DNA of 64,000 bases from an uncultured Opitutia bacterium (GCA_945957395.1 CAMFKE010000002.1:248001-312000); one strand, 5' to 3'; positions 37,770 to 47,667 are shown, counted from the stretch's first letter. Notes: generated by a model from the sequence alone, not told the origin. A program made the numbers and translations.

Positions 37770-39971
37770 ATGAAGAAGCCCGCCCGCCCCTCGCGCCCCC
37801 GCTCCAGCTCCGCGAAAACGACCCCGCCCGGCCCCCTCTTCTTCAACCGCGAAATCGCCTGGATCGACTTCAACCGCCGCGTGCTCGCCCTCGCGCGCAA
37901 CCCGGCCATCCCCCTCCTCGAGCGCGTCCGCTTCCTCACCATCGTCAGCTCCAACCTCGACGAATTCTATGAGATCCGGGTCGCCGGCCTCATCGGCCAG
38001 GTCGAATCCGGCGTGACGGAAAAGACGCCCGACGGGCGCACCCCGCGCGCCACGCTCGACGCCGTCGTCGAAGCGGCCCGGGCGCTCGTCAAGGACCAGT
38101 ACCGCTGCTGGAGCGAGCACCTCGTGCCCGCCCTGCGCCGTGAAAAGATCTTCCTCAAGTCGCGCGAACAGCTCACGCGCGCCGACCTCGCCCGGCTGGA
38201 GCCGGTCTTCGAGCGCGACATCCTCCCCGTGCTCACGCCGCTGGCCGTGGACGATTCGCACCCGTTCCCCCAGCTCATGAACAAGGGGCTCTACATCCTC
38301 GTGCTCCTCGGCGACGCCGAGGGCGACGCGGACGCCACGCCGCGCCTGGCCATCGTGCCCGTGCCCCGCATCCTTCCCCGCGTCTGGAAAGTCGACGCCG
38401 GAGACTCCCGCGAATCCGGCTCATTCACCTTCCTAGGCTACATCATCAAAAGCTTCGTCGGGCACCTTTTCCCCGGCGAATCCGTCCTGGGCGCCTGGGC
38501 CTTCCGCATCACGCGCAACAGCGACCTGTACATCGACGAGGACGAGGGCGGCAACCTGCTCAAAAAAATCGAGGAGGAGATCCGCAACCTGCGCAAGGGC
38601 GACCCCGTGCGTCTGGAAATCTCCTCCGGCGCCCCCGCCGAGGTCGTCGAATCGCTCCTGCGCTACCTGGGACTGGACGCCGAACATGTCTTCCGCGTGG
38701 ACGGCCCGGTCAACCTGCTGCGACTGGACGCCCTTCTGGACCTGCTGCGCCGTCCCGACCTCGGCTACAAGCCCTTCACGCCCGCCGCGCACGAGCACCT
38801 CTTCGCCCCGGAGCACATTTTCGAGCACATCGCCGAGGCCGACCGGCTTCTGCACCACCCCTACGACTCGTTCAACCCCGTATCCGATTTCATACGACAG
38901 GCCGCCAACGACCCGCGCGTCTTCGCCATCAAGCAGACGCTCTACCGCACCGCCGCCGACTCGCCCATCGTCGAGGCCCTTCGCGAGGCGGCCCTCAACG
39001 GCAAGCAGGTCACCGTGCTCGTGGAACTGAAGGCGCGCTTCGACGAGCTCAACAACATCTCCCGCGCCAAGCGGCTGGAGGAGGCCGGCGTGCATGTCGT
39101 GTACGGCCTCGTCGGGCTGAAGACCCATTGCAAGTGCTGCCTCATCGTGCGCCGCGAGGCCGACGGGCTCAGGCGCTACGCGCACCTGGGCACCGGCAAC
39201 TACAACCACCGCACCGCCAAGGTCTACACCGACCTGAGCCTGCTCACCGCCGACCCCGACATCACCGGCGAGGTGGCCGACCTGTTCAACCTGCTCACCG
39301 GCTCGGCGCGCAAACCCCGGTTCAGCCACCTGCTCGTCGCCCCCTTCAACCTGCACGCCGGCATCCTCGAGCGCATCCGGCGCGAGACCGCCAACGCCCT
39401 CGCCGGCAAGCCCGCCTACATCGTCGCCAAGGTAAACGCCCTCATCGATGTCGAGGTCATCAACGCCCTGTATGCGGCGTCGCGCGCCGGCGTGCGCATC
39501 GACCTCATCGTGCGCGGCGTGTGCGCCCTCGTGCCCGGCAAGCCCGGACTCTCCGACAACATCCGCGTGCGCAGCATTCTGGGCCGCTACCTCGAGCACA
39601 GCCGCATCTTCCTTTTCCGCAACGCCGACGGCGAACCGGACCTGCTCGCCGGCAGCGCCGACTGGATGACGCGCAACTTCGTGCGCCGCATCGAGTGCGT
39701 CTTCCCGGTGCGCGACCCCGCCGCGCGCAACCGCATCGTCAACGAGATCCTCTCCACGCTGCTCGCCGACAACCGCGGGGCGTGGGAACTGCTCCCCGAC
39801 GGCACCTATCGCCCCGTCCCGCGCGACGAGGCCTCGCGCCGCCACCCGCTCTGCGCCCAGGAAAAGTTCATGCGCCTCGCCACCAAGGCCGCCACCGTGG
39901 CCCTGCGCCGCATGGACGAGCCGGGCCCAGGCGCCGCCCACGGCAAGCCGACCGAAAACCCGCTGCCGTAA
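37770..39971 (+). CDS. ppk1: Polyphosphate kinase 1
   Basis: A 733-residue enzyme that makes long-chain polyphosphate from ATP. The N-domain starts FFNREIAWIDFNRRVL and has SNLDEFYEIRVAGL; the head domain has TPLAVDDSHPFP. The first catalytic PLD-like domain carries the autophosphorylated His near residue 453 in LKTHCKCCLIVRRE, and the second ends with ILGRYLEHSRIFLFRNADG and GSADWMTRNFVRRIECVFPV. The length is normal (E. coli 688). A basic Pro/Ser-rich 25-residue front precedes the N-domain. It may contribute to phosphate storage or stress tolerance. Start ATG at 37770 has no Shine-Dalgarno sequence. Confidence 0.95.
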   Translation: MKKPARPSRPRSSSAKTTPPGPLFFNREIAWIDFNRRVLALARNPAIPLLERVRFLTIVSSNLDEFYEIRVAGLIGQVESGVTEKTPDGRTPRATLDAVVEAARALVKDQYRCWSEHLVPALRREKIFLKSREQLTRADLARLEPVFERDILPVLTPLAVDDSHPFPQLMNKGLYILVLLGDAEGDADATPRLAIVPVPRILPRVWKVDAGDSRESGSFTFLGYIIKSFVGHLFPGESVLGAWAFRITRNSDLYIDEDEGGNLLKKIEEEIRNLRKGDPVRLEISSGAPAEVVESLLRYLGLDAEHVFRVDGPVNLLRLDALLDLLRRPDLGYKPFTPAAHEHLFAPEHIFEHIAEADRLLHHPYDSFNPVSDFIRQAANDPRVFAIKQTLYRTAADSPIVEALREAALNGKQVTVLVELKARFDELNNISRAKRLEEAGVHVVYGLVGLKTHCKCCLIVRREADGLRRYAHLGTGNYNHRTAKVYTDLSLLTADPDITGEVADLFNLLTGSARKPRFSHLLVAPFNLHAGILERIRRETANALAGKPAYIVAKVNALIDVEVINALYAASRAGVRIDLIVRGVCALVPGKPGLSDNIRVRSILGRYLEHSRIFLFRNADGEPDLLAGSADWMTRNFVRRIECVFPVRDPAARNRIVNEILSTLLADNRGAWELLPDGTYRPVPRDEASRRHPLCAQEKFMRLATKAATVALRRMDEPGPGAAHGKPTENPLP

Positions 39972-40071
39972 GGTGGGCGCAGCGGCCGAGACGACACCAA
40001 CGCCCCGGGCACGCTCGAATTCACCTTGGCAGAGAGGCGCGGCGGGACAGTCCTGTGCGCGTTCCTATCCG

Positions 40072-41550
40072 ATGCTCAATCGTCGTTCCGCCCTATTCGC
40101 CGCCGTCGCGATCGCCGCGCTGCTCGCCGCCGGCACCGCCTACCTGGCGCTGCGCCCCGCGCCGCACATGCCGACCTTCGAGCCGCCATCGAAGCTCAAG
40201 CCGGAGGAGTATGAATCGAAGTCCGAGGCCGAGCTGCTCAAGCTGGCCGAAGCCGGCGACTGGGGCGCCCTGAAGGCGATAGATCCACTGGTTTGCCCCG
40301 ACAATGGCAATGCCGCTGGGCGCCTGCTACGCCGCTACGCCGACCAAGGTTACGACGAAGCCCGGTTCCGACTCGGGACGATTCACCTCTATAACTCCCC
40401 AAGGGCAACCGAACTCTTCGAGAACACCGACTTTCGCAACGAACCGATTGAATCATGCCGACGGGTTCTCGAAAACTACCGGGAGCAAACGAAACAAGAC
40501 GACTTCGCCAGCATCTCAAAGGCTCTCACGCTGCTTAATCTGGCCGTAAAAGGCGGCCACCCCGGAGCGCAAAGCGTGTTGGGCAACCAGCTCTTGAAGG
40601 AGGAAAAGGGTAGCCCGCGAAACATTCCGCGCGCCCTGGACCTTTTGGAACGAGCAGCACGCGCCGGCGAAACACAGGCGGCCGGCGTGCTGTGCCGACT
40701 GTATTACCAGGGCAGGCTGGTACAGCGCGACGACGCCAAGTGCCTGGAATATGCGCGAATGACCAAGAACCCGATCATCCCGGCGGCACTTCTCGTTCTC
40801 AACGGTCGCGGCGACCCTGCCGCCATCCCCAGCGACCTCCAAGCTTTCAACGAAGCCATGAAAAAGGTCGGGACGGATTACTGGTATCTGAAGTTCGTTC
40901 TGGCCCGATTAGAACTGCGCACCCGAAACCCCGAACGCGCTTCCGAATGGGCGTCGCAGCGACTCGACGACGACACGATAGTTCATGACTACGATGAGCA
41001 ATGCCGAGGTGAGTCCGCTGTCTGGTTCGAAGACGACCCCATCAACACCGGCTATCTTTATGCACATATGGAACCTGCCGGGATGCGTTCAAACTATGAT
41101 AGCACTGGGGCCTGCCTCAACGACGCCCAGTCCGGTGATAAAATAGCCCAATATGCGCTGGGCTGCTCCAGGCTGCTAATTCACGGCGACGATTCCCAAT
41201 CGTGGATTTGCGACGCCAACGGCAGGCGTATCTTTACCCCAGCGGCGACGGACGAAGACAAGGCCGAAGGCGTGGAGTGGCTGCGGAAATCGGCCGGGCA
41301 GGGTTTTCACGCGGCGATGGGCAAGCTGGGCGAATGCCTGCTGCGCGGCGTTGGCGTGAAGGCCGACAAGGTCGAGGCCGCCTATTGGCTGGCCCGCGCC
41401 ACCACCGACATCCACACGCGCTACGCGAAACTGCGCGACGAGGCGCTCGCCGCGCTCACCCCGGAGGAGCGTGCCGGCGTCCTGCGCCGGGTGGACGAAG
41501 CGCGGGCGAAGATTGCCGGGAACAAGTCAGCCGAGAGCCCGAAGCCGTGA
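40072..41550 (+). CDS. Exported Sel1-like repeat protein, copy 1
   Basis: A 492-residue protein with an N-terminal membrane anchor or signal (about 4-27, ALFAAVAIAALLAAGTAYLAL). Helical repeats of Sel1/TPR style are spaced along the chain: SKSEAELLKLAEAGDWGALKAI, GRLLRRYADQGYDEARFRLGTIHLY, LLNLAVKGGHPGAQSVLGNQLL, LLERAARAGETQAAGVLCRLYYQG, and near the end WLRKSAGQGFHAAMGKLGECLLRGVGV. Such solenoids mediate protein contacts; no enzyme motif is seen. It is the first of two tandem copies. N-terminal and C-terminal thirds are nearly the same in both, but the middle (about 200-370) is strongly diverged. Longer in-frame starts upstream have no counterpart in copy 2. Confidence 0.85.
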   Translation: MLNRRSALFAAVAIAALLAAGTAYLALRPAPHMPTFEPPSKLKPEEYESKSEAELLKLAEAGDWGALKAIDPLVCPDNGNAAGRLLRRYADQGYDEARFRLGTIHLYNSPRATELFENTDFRNEPIESCRRVLENYREQTKQDDFASISKALTLLNLAVKGGHPGAQSVLGNQLLKEEKGSPRNIPRALDLLERAARAGETQAAGVLCRLYYQGRLVQRDDAKCLEYARMTKNPIIPAALLVLNGRGDPAAIPSDLQAFNEAMKKVGTDYWYLKFVLARLELRTRNPERASEWASQRLDDDTIVHDYDEQCRGESAVWFEDDPINTGYLYAHMEPAGMRSNYDSTGACLNDAQSGDKIAQYALGCSRLLIHGDDSQSWICDANGRRIFTPAATDEDKAEGVEWLRKSAGQGFHAAMGKLGECLLRGVGVKADKVEAAYWLARATTDIHTRYAKLRDEALAALTPEERAGVLRRVDEARAKIAGNKSAESPKP

Positions 41551-41805
41551 GGCGAGCGTAGCGCCTGCGACGACACCGACGCCCCGTACACGCTCGGATT
41601 CGCCCGGCATGCGTGAGCGGCAGCGTTCGACGAACCCCCGCGTGCCGGATTTCCCTGTGCTCGCGGGCGCAGGCAAGACTGCGCCCCTACGACCGGAAGG
41701 CGGGACGAAAAGGGCCGCCCGGCACCGGCGAGCGACTACGCCCCGGGCTGGGATTCGCCTTGGCAGAGAGCCGCTGCGGGACAGTCCTGTGCGGCCTCCT
41801 ATCCG

Positions 41806-43284
41806 ATGATCAATCGCCGTTCCGCCGTATTCGCCGGCCTCGCGCTCGCCGCGCTACTCGCCGCCGGCACCGCCTACCTGTCGCTGCGCCCCGCGCCGCA
41901 CATGCCGACCTTCGAGCCGCCCTCGAAGCTCAAGCGGGAGGAGTATGCCTCGAAGTCGGAAGCCGAGCTGCTCCAGCTGGCCGAAGCCGGCGACTGGGGT
42001 GCATTGAAGGCGATAAACCCAATGATTTCCACCGAACAGAGTAACGCAGCGGGGCGCCTACTGCGCCGTTACGCCGCCCAAGGCTACGATGAGGCGCGAC
42101 TCCGACTCGGCGAAATTCACCTCTGGAACTCCGTCTGGTATCCCGACCTCTTCGATAACACCGACTTTCGCAGCGAACCGATCAAGTCTTGCCGGCAAGT
42201 TCTCGAAAACTTCCAGGAACGGAGGGAATTCAAACACGACTTCGCCAGCCGCAAAGAGGGACTCACGCTACTGGAGTTGGCCGTGCAAGGCGGTCACCCC
42301 GCTGCGCAAATCGTGTTGGGCAAACACTTTTTAAAAGACGAAAAAGACAGTCCCCGTAACATCCCTCGCGCACTGAATCTGTTGGATCGAACCGCACGCG
42401 CCGGCGAAACGCAGGCCGCCGCCGTGCTCACGCGATTGTATTATCAGGACACGCTGGTACCGCGTGATGACTCCAAGTGCCTGGAATACGCACGGCTGAC
42501 CAAGAACCCGCTCATCCCTGCGGCGCTCCTCGCCCTCAATAAGCGGGGCGACCAATCCGCCCTGTCGGAAGCCCTGAGAGCCTTCACCGAGGCTGAGCGA
42601 AAAGATCCATATTCGCATTACGCGCCTCCGATCATCCGATCGCGCCTCGAAATATGCCTCAAGCCGGCGGAGCACTCCGACGAGTGGGCTTCAGAGCGCC
42701 TCCAAGACACCATCCTTGTCTCCGAATACGATCAGCAGTGTCGAAGCGGCGGGGCCGCCTGGTTTGAAGAAGACCCGATGCGCGACTGGGTAATTGAGGC
42801 CAAGACGAGCCCCGCAGGGATGGGCTCAAACGACAATAACGCCGGGGCCTGCATCGCCGACGCACAGTCGGGAGACAAAATCGCCCAGTATGCGCTGGGC
42901 TGCTCCAGATTGCTTCTTCACGGAGACAAGTACCAGACTTGGATTAGCCGACAGGGGAAAGTCCAAGTCACTCCGGAATCGACAGACGAGGACAAGGCCG
43001 AGGGCGTGGAGTGGCTGAGGAAATCGGCCGGGCAGGGTTTTCATGCGGCGATGGGCAAGCTGGGCGAGTGCCTGCTGCGCGGCGTGGGCGTGAAGGCCGA
43101 CAAGGTCGAGGGCGCCTACTGGCTGGCCCGCGCCACCACCGACATCCACACGCGCTACGCGAAGCTGCGCGACGAGGCGCTCGCCGCGCTCACCCCGGAG
43201 GAGCGTTCCGGCATCCTGCGCCGGGTGGACGAAGCGCGGGCGAAGATTATCGGGAACAAGTCAGCCGAGAGCCCGAATCCGTGA
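41806..43284 (+). CDS. Exported Sel1-like repeat protein, copy 2
   Basis: A 492-residue paralogue of the preceding gene with exactly the same length. It has the same anchor (AVFAGLALAALLAAGTAYLSL), the same PHMPTFEPPSKLK linker and the same Sel1-like repeats, including WLRKSAGQGFHAAMGKLGECLL. The last 98 residues differ from copy 1 at about five positions, whereas the middle differs at more than half the positions in places (for example around YSHYAPPIIRSRLEICLKPAEH). Function is unknown; a periplasmic scaffold role is inference. The ATG at 41806 follows the duplicated leader CTATCCG. Confidence 0.85.
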   Translation: MINRRSAVFAGLALAALLAAGTAYLSLRPAPHMPTFEPPSKLKREEYASKSEAELLQLAEAGDWGALKAINPMISTEQSNAAGRLLRRYAAQGYDEARLRLGEIHLWNSVWYPDLFDNTDFRSEPIKSCRQVLENFQERREFKHDFASRKEGLTLLELAVQGGHPAAQIVLGKHFLKDEKDSPRNIPRALNLLDRTARAGETQAAAVLTRLYYQDTLVPRDDSKCLEYARLTKNPLIPAALLALNKRGDQSALSEALRAFTEAERKDPYSHYAPPIIRSRLEICLKPAEHSDEWASERLQDTILVSEYDQQCRSGGAAWFEEDPMRDWVIEAKTSPAGMGSNDNNAGACIADAQSGDKIAQYALGCSRLLLHGDKYQTWISRQGKVQVTPESTDEDKAEGVEWLRKSAGQGFHAAMGKLGECLLRGVGVKADKVEGAYWLARATTDIHTRYAKLRDEALAALTPEERSGILRRVDEARAKIIGNKSAESPNP

Positions 43285-43440
43285 GGCGGGCATAGCGCCT
43301 GCGACGACACCGACGCCCCGGCGCGCTCGGATTCGCCCGGCATGCGTGAGCGGCAGCGTTCGGCGAACCCCCGCGTGCCGAATTTCCCTGTGCTCACGGG
43401 CGCAGGCAAGACTGCGCCCCTACGACCGGAAGGCGGACAA

Positions 43441-43477
43441 AAAAAGCCTCCCGCCGGATGAGGACGGGAGGGGTTTT
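43441..43477. terminator. Bidirectional terminator between copy 2 and htpG
   Basis: Stem CCTCCCG (43447-43453) and CGGGAGG (43465-43471), with GGTTTT on the plus side and a run of seven T on the minus side, between convergent genes. The minus direction (htpG) looks stronger. Confidence 0.82.
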
Positions 43478-43520
43478 GCCTCTGCGAAGGCGGACGAGGG
43501 CGCCCGCGCTCCGGCGCGGA

Positions 43521-45386
43521 TCACTTGGAGAGCGACTCGAGGAGCTTGTTGAGGCGCGAGACCATCAGGCGCGGGTTGTCGAGCAGGCCGGCGGCGAGCA
43601 GGGCGTTGTCGTAAAGCTGCTCGGCCACCAGCTTGGCGCGGTCGGCGTCGCGCTCGCGCAGGGCGTCGAGCTGCTTCACGAGCGGGTGGCGCGGGTTGAG
43701 CTCGAGGCGCACCTCGGGGGCGAGGGGCGAGTCGTCCTTGCGCATGGCCTGAAGCATGCGGCGCATGCCGGGCGTGGCGAACTTGTCGGCGTTGAGCGCG
43801 GCGGCGGGGCTGCCCACCAGGCGGTCGCCGGCGCCCACGCTCTTGGGTCCGGAAGCGCCGAGCGATTCCTTGATCCAAGCGCAGAGGGCGTCGAGGCGGT
43901 CCTTGGCGAGCGGTTCGCCGTCGGCGGTGGGAGCGTCGCCAAGGTCGAGGCCTTCGCGGTCGCCGGAGAGGATTTCCTTGTCCTTGAACTTGCCGAGGTG
44001 GGAGAAGACGAACTCGTCGGCGCCCTCGTACACGAAGAGGACTTCGAGACCGCGGGCCTTGAAGGCTTCGAGGTAGGGGCCGGACTCGATGGAGGCGCGG
44101 TCGGCGCCGGCGAGGAAGTAAATGGCCTTCTGGTTGTCGCGCATGCGGCCGACATAGTCGTCGAGCGAGATGAGCGTGCCGGGCTCGGAGGCGGAGGACT
44201 CGAAGCGCAGCAGCGGCGCGAGCGCGTCGCGGTTGGCCTGGTCGGTGACGACGCCCTCCTTGATGAGGATGCCGAACTCGCCCCAGAACTTCTTGAACTT
44301 GTCGGCGTCGCGCTTGGCGAGTTCCTCGAGGTGCTTGATCACGCGCTTGGTGACCACGCGGTTGAGCTTCTGCACGAGCGCGGAATCCTGGAGGGTCTCG
44401 CGGGAGATGCTCAGGGGCAGGTCGGCGCTGTCCACGACGCCCTTGAGGAAGCGCGCCCAGTCGGGGAAGAGGCCCTTGGGGTCGGCCTCGATGAGGATCT
44501 TGCGGCAGTGCAGCGACACGCCGAGCTCGAGTCGGCCGAAGCCGAGCTTCTCCGGGTTGTGCGAAGGGAAGTACAGCAGCGCGTTGATCGCCAACGGAGC
44601 GTCGGCGGCGAAATGCAGGCGGTCGATGGGCTCGTCCCACGCGTGGCAGTGGAACTTGTAGAAGTCGTTGTACTCCTCGTCCTTGATCTCGGACTTGGAG
44701 CGCAGCCAGAGGGCGCCCTGGGTGTTCACGCGGTCGCCGTCGGCGGTGAGCGGGAACGGCACATACTTGGAGTGCTTCTCCAGGATCTCGCGCACGCGCT
44801 CCTTTTCGGCGAACTCCTTGTGCTCGTCGAGCAGGTGGATCACGAGGCGCGTGCCGCGCTCCTGCGAGGCGTCGCCGGGCTCGATGGTGTACGCGCCCTG
44901 GCCGTCGCTGGTCCACACGAGCGACTCGGCGCCGGGGCGCCACGAGCGCGTGTGGAACTCGACCTTCTTGGCCACCATGAAGACGGAGAAGAAGCCGACG
45001 CCGAAGCGGCCGATGAGGTTGTCGGTGTCGCCGGAGCCCTTCTGCTTCATGGCCTCCAGGAAGGCCTTGGTGCCGGAGTGCGCGACGGTGCCGAGGTTGT
45101 TGACGAGCTCCTCGTGGGTCATGCCCAGGCCGCTGTCGCGGATGACGATGGTGCCGGCGTCCTTGTTCGTCTCGATGGTGATGGCCAGCTCGGCGTCCGG
45201 GTTGTTCACGGCCGGCTCGGTGAGCTTGAGGTGGCGCAGCTTCTCGAGGGCGTCGGAGGCGTTGGAGACGAGCTCGCGCAGGAAGATCTCGCGGTCCTTG
45301 TAGATCGAGTGGACGACGATGTCCAAGATGCGGCGAACGTCGGCCTGGAAGGCGTGGGTCTCGGGCGTGGTGGTTTTCGTGGTCAT
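43521..45386 (-). CDS. htpG: Chaperone protein HtpG (Hsp90)
   Basis: A 621-residue Hsp90 chaperone. The GHKL ATPase domain is complete: FLRELVSNASDALEKLR, IRDSGLGMTHEEL, GRFGVGFFSVFM and RGTRLVIHL. The middle domain contains LPLSISRETLQDSALVQKL, and the C-terminal dimerisation domain ends with LLDNPRLMVSRLNKLLESLSK. The start ATG at 45386 matches the family (ETHAFQADVRRILDIVVHSIY follows); 27 codons upstream in frame are leader. It is divergent from the sialidase gene, sharing a 176-base spacer that includes an AT-rich patch near 45490-45505; no CIRCE repeat was found. Confidence 0.96.
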   Translation of the reverse strand: MTTKTTTPETHAFQADVRRILDIVVHSIYKDREIFLRELVSNASDALEKLRHLKLTEPAVNNPDAELAITIETNKDAGTIVIRDSGLGMTHEELVNNLGTVAHSGTKAFLEAMKQKGSGDTDNLIGRFGVGFFSVFMVAKKVEFHTRSWRPGAESLVWTSDGQGAYTIEPGDASQERGTRLVIHLLDEHKEFAEKERVREILEKHSKYVPFPLTADGDRVNTQGALWLRSKSEIKDEEYNDFYKFHCHAWDEPIDRLHFAADAPLAINALLYFPSHNPEKLGFGRLELGVSLHCRKILIEADPKGLFPDWARFLKGVVDSADLPLSISRETLQDSALVQKLNRVVTKRVIKHLEELAKRDADKFKKFWGEFGILIKEGVVTDQANRDALAPLLRFESSASEPGTLISLDDYVGRMRDNQKAIYFLAGADRASIESGPYLEAFKARGLEVLFVYEGADEFVFSHLGKFKDKEILSGDREGLDLGDAPTADGEPLAKDRLDALCAWIKESLGASGPKSVGAGDRLVGSPAAALNADKFATPGMRRMLQAMRKDDSPLAPEVRLELNPRHPLVKQLDALRERDADRAKLVAEQLYDNALLAAGLLDNPRLMVSRLNKLLESLSK

Positions 45387-45562
45387 GGTGTCTGCGTGGG
45401 TTGGGGAAAAATGGGAAATGTGGCTCTGGCGAAAAACGCACCGGGCGTTGCCCGACAAGAAAATCATGCGGCGAGCGGGCCATGTTGGTTCTAATATTTA
45501 ACCACAAAGGCGCGGCGGGAGAAAATTTGCGCCCCCCGGGGGCACACACTCACATCTTCGCC

Positions 45563-47629
45563 ATGCCCCGCCCCAACCTCTTCCGTTTCAGCGCTTTGCT
45601 TGGCGCCGCCTGTCTGTTCACAGCCACCGGCCTGCACGCCGCGACCGAGTCGTTCGACACCTTCGCGCAGACCACCTTCACCTCGCTGAACACCGCCGTC
45701 GGCACCCTCTCCGCCACCTCCGGCACGACGAGCATCACCACCGCCTCCGGCTCCGGCGGCATCGGCGCCTCGCCCAAGCTGCGCCTTCACGGCGGCGCCT
45801 CTCCCGGCACGGTCGCCACGCTCACGCCCGCATCCGCCTACGCCAAGGCCCAGGCGGTGACCTTCAACGCCGAGCGCTGGACCTCCACCAACCCGTTCAC
45901 CTTCAAGGTCGAGGCGCTCAACGCCTCCAATGTCGCCACGACCCTCTACACGGGCGACACCACCGTGGCCGTGGGCGCCAACACCGCGGTCTCGTGCCTC
46001 GCCCCGGCAGGCACGGCCAAGCTGCGCTTCACCTGCACCTCGCCCGCCAACACCGGGGTGCTCATCGACAACCTCGCCGTCGCCGACGGGCAGCCCTACA
46101 CGCTGACCGCGGTCGAGACCTACCAGCCGGTCGCCCCGGTGCTCATCCGCAAGACGGACAACCCGGTCGTGGCCATCAACATCAAGGTCAGCGCCCCGCT
46201 CAACGACGCGCCCAACGTGTCCACGGTGAGCGTGAACCTCGCCGGCACCACCGACCTGGCGGACCTGGCCAACCTGCGTCTGGTTTACACCGGCGCCACC
46301 AAGGACTATGTGGACGGCGCCACCGCCACCACCGCCTTCGGCGCCGCCCTGGCCCCCGCATCCACCCTGACCTTCGCGGGCAGCCAGAAGCTCGCCAACG
46401 GCGACAACTGGTTCTGGGTCATGGCCGAGCCGACCGCCACCGCCGACCTCGACCACCGCGTGGATGCGGGCATCGACTCGGCGCTGCTCAGCGACGCCAC
46501 CCTCGCCACGCCGACCACGCCCAACCCCGCCGGCACCCAGCGCATCGGATACGCCCTGCGCAAGCGCAACGACGACGGCTCGACCGCCTACCGCATCCCG
46601 GGCCTGTGCACCTCGCTCAACGGCACGCTCATCGCCGTCTACGACATCCGCTACAACGGCGGCGGCGACCTGCCCGCCAACATCGATGTGGGCGTGAGCC
46701 GCAGCACCGACGGCGGCCAAACCTGGTCGCCCATGGGCGTGGCCATGACCATCCCCGCCGACATGCGCGTGGGCTCCTCCAACGGCGTGGGCGACCCCAC
46801 CGTCTTCGTCGACAAGGTGTCCGGGCGCATCTGGGTCTCCGCCCTGTGGGCCTCCAACGGCAAGGCCTACAGCGCCTCCGCCCCCGGCATCGACCCCGCC
46901 GTGACCGGCCAGCTCGTGCTCGCCTACAGCGACGACGACGGCCTGACTTGGAGCCGCCCGTACTCCATCACGCCGATGGTGAAAGACCCGTCGTGGCGGC
47001 TGCTTTTCAACGGTCCCGGCTCGGCCATCACCAAGGCAGACGGCACCCTCGTCATGCCGGTGCAGTACCGCCTCGGCGACGCCGGAGGCACGGTGTATTC
47101 GTCCATCATATACAGCCGCGACCACGGCCTCACCTGGAGCATCGCCAAGGGCGCGATGCCGCGCACCAACGAGGCGCAGGTGGCCGAGCTCACCGACGGC
47201 TCGCTCTACCTGAACTGCCGTTCGGAAGCCGGCGGCGGGCTGCGCCGCGTGGCGACCACGAGGAACTTCGGCGCCACCTGGTCGGTGGTCACCCCGCGCA
47301 CCGGAGCCAACGCGGCCACCGACGCCTCGCTGCTCATCGAACCGACCTGCCAGGGCGGCCTCTTCCGTTTCGACCACCCGACCTACGGCCCCGCCTTCTA
47401 CTTCTCCAACCCCAGCTCGCAGTCGGGCCGCAACAACATGACCATCAAGGTCTCGCAGAACAACGGCCGCACCTGGCCCTACACGCTGCGCACCCTGTAC
47501 GATTACCGCACGCTCAACGGCTACTCCAGCCTGAGCAACATCGGCGACACGCACCTGGGCGTCCTCTACGAGGGCCGCACGGAAATCTGGTTCCTGCGCA
47601 TCCCGTTCTCCGAACTCCTCGGCAAGTGA
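45563..47629 (+). CDS. Secreted sialidase (exo-alpha-sialidase, GH33) with BNR-associated N-terminal domain
   Basis: A 688-residue enzyme releasing sialic acid from glycans. Residues 1-26 are a signal peptide (to LHAATES). Residues about 27-190 form a beta-rich region of unclear type and 200-325 resemble the domain found before BNR neuraminidases. The catalytic six-bladed propeller starts with YRIPGL near residue 343 (first Arg of the triad) and has Asp-boxes SRSTDGGQTW, YSDDDGLTW, YSRDHGLTW, RNFGATW and SQNNGRTW. NEAQVAELTDGSLYLNCRSE and GYSSLSNIGDTHLGVLYEG supply the Glu, Arg and Tyr of the site. No PEP-CTERM tail. The next gene starts 38 bases downstream and is probably co-transcribed. Suggests feeding on sialylated host glycans. 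Confidence 0.92.
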   Translation: MPRPNLFRFSALLGAACLFTATGLHAATESFDTFAQTTFTSLNTAVGTLSATSGTTSITTASGSGGIGASPKLRLHGGASPGTVATLTPASAYAKAQAVTFNAERWTSTNPFTFKVEALNASNVATTLYTGDTTVAVGANTAVSCLAPAGTAKLRFTCTSPANTGVLIDNLAVADGQPYTLTAVETYQPVAPVLIRKTDNPVVAINIKVSAPLNDAPNVSTVSVNLAGTTDLADLANLRLVYTGATKDYVDGATATTAFGAALAPASTLTFAGSQKLANGDNWFWVMAEPTATADLDHRVDAGIDSALLSDATLATPTTPNPAGTQRIGYALRKRNDDGSTAYRIPGLCTSLNGTLIAVYDIRYNGGGDLPANIDVGVSRSTDGGQTWSPMGVAMTIPADMRVGSSNGVGDPTVFVDKVSGRIWVSALWASNGKAYSASAPGIDPAVTGQLVLAYSDDDGLTWSRPYSITPMVKDPSWRLLFNGPGSAITKADGTLVMPVQYRLGDAGGTVYSSIIYSRDHGLTWSIAKGAMPRTNEAQVAELTDGSLYLNCRSEAGGGLRRVATTRNFGATWSVVTPRTGANAATDASLLIEPTCQGGLFRFDHPTYGPAFYFSNPSSQSGRNNMTIKVSQNNGRTWPYTLRTLYDYRTLNGYSSLSNIGDTHLGVLYEGRTEIWFLRIPFSELLGK

Positions 47630-47667
47630 CCGGAACCGCCGATCCCGAAAAAAACTGATACACGGTC

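Larger units (their letters stand above)
39988..43438 (+). repeat. Tandem duplication, about 1734-base unit, two copies
   Basis: Two copies of a gene with its flanks lie head to tail with an offset of exactly 1734 bases (starts 40072 and 41806, stops 41550 and 43284). The leaders share CTTGGCAGAGAG and GGGACAGTCCTGTGCG before CTATCCGATG. The downstream spacers 41551-41700 and 43285-43440 are nearly identical and both contain the hairpin GGGCGCAG/CTGCGCCC (41665-41686, 43398-43419). A related segment with ACGACACCAACGCCCC also follows ppk1 near 39990, so the flanking sequence is present three times. Confidence 0.88.

Noticed and set aside
40072-43284. Assembly artefact as the cause of the tandem repeat
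   Set aside because: The two copies differ throughout the middle third and in the leaders, so they are real diverged copies and not a duplicated contig segment.
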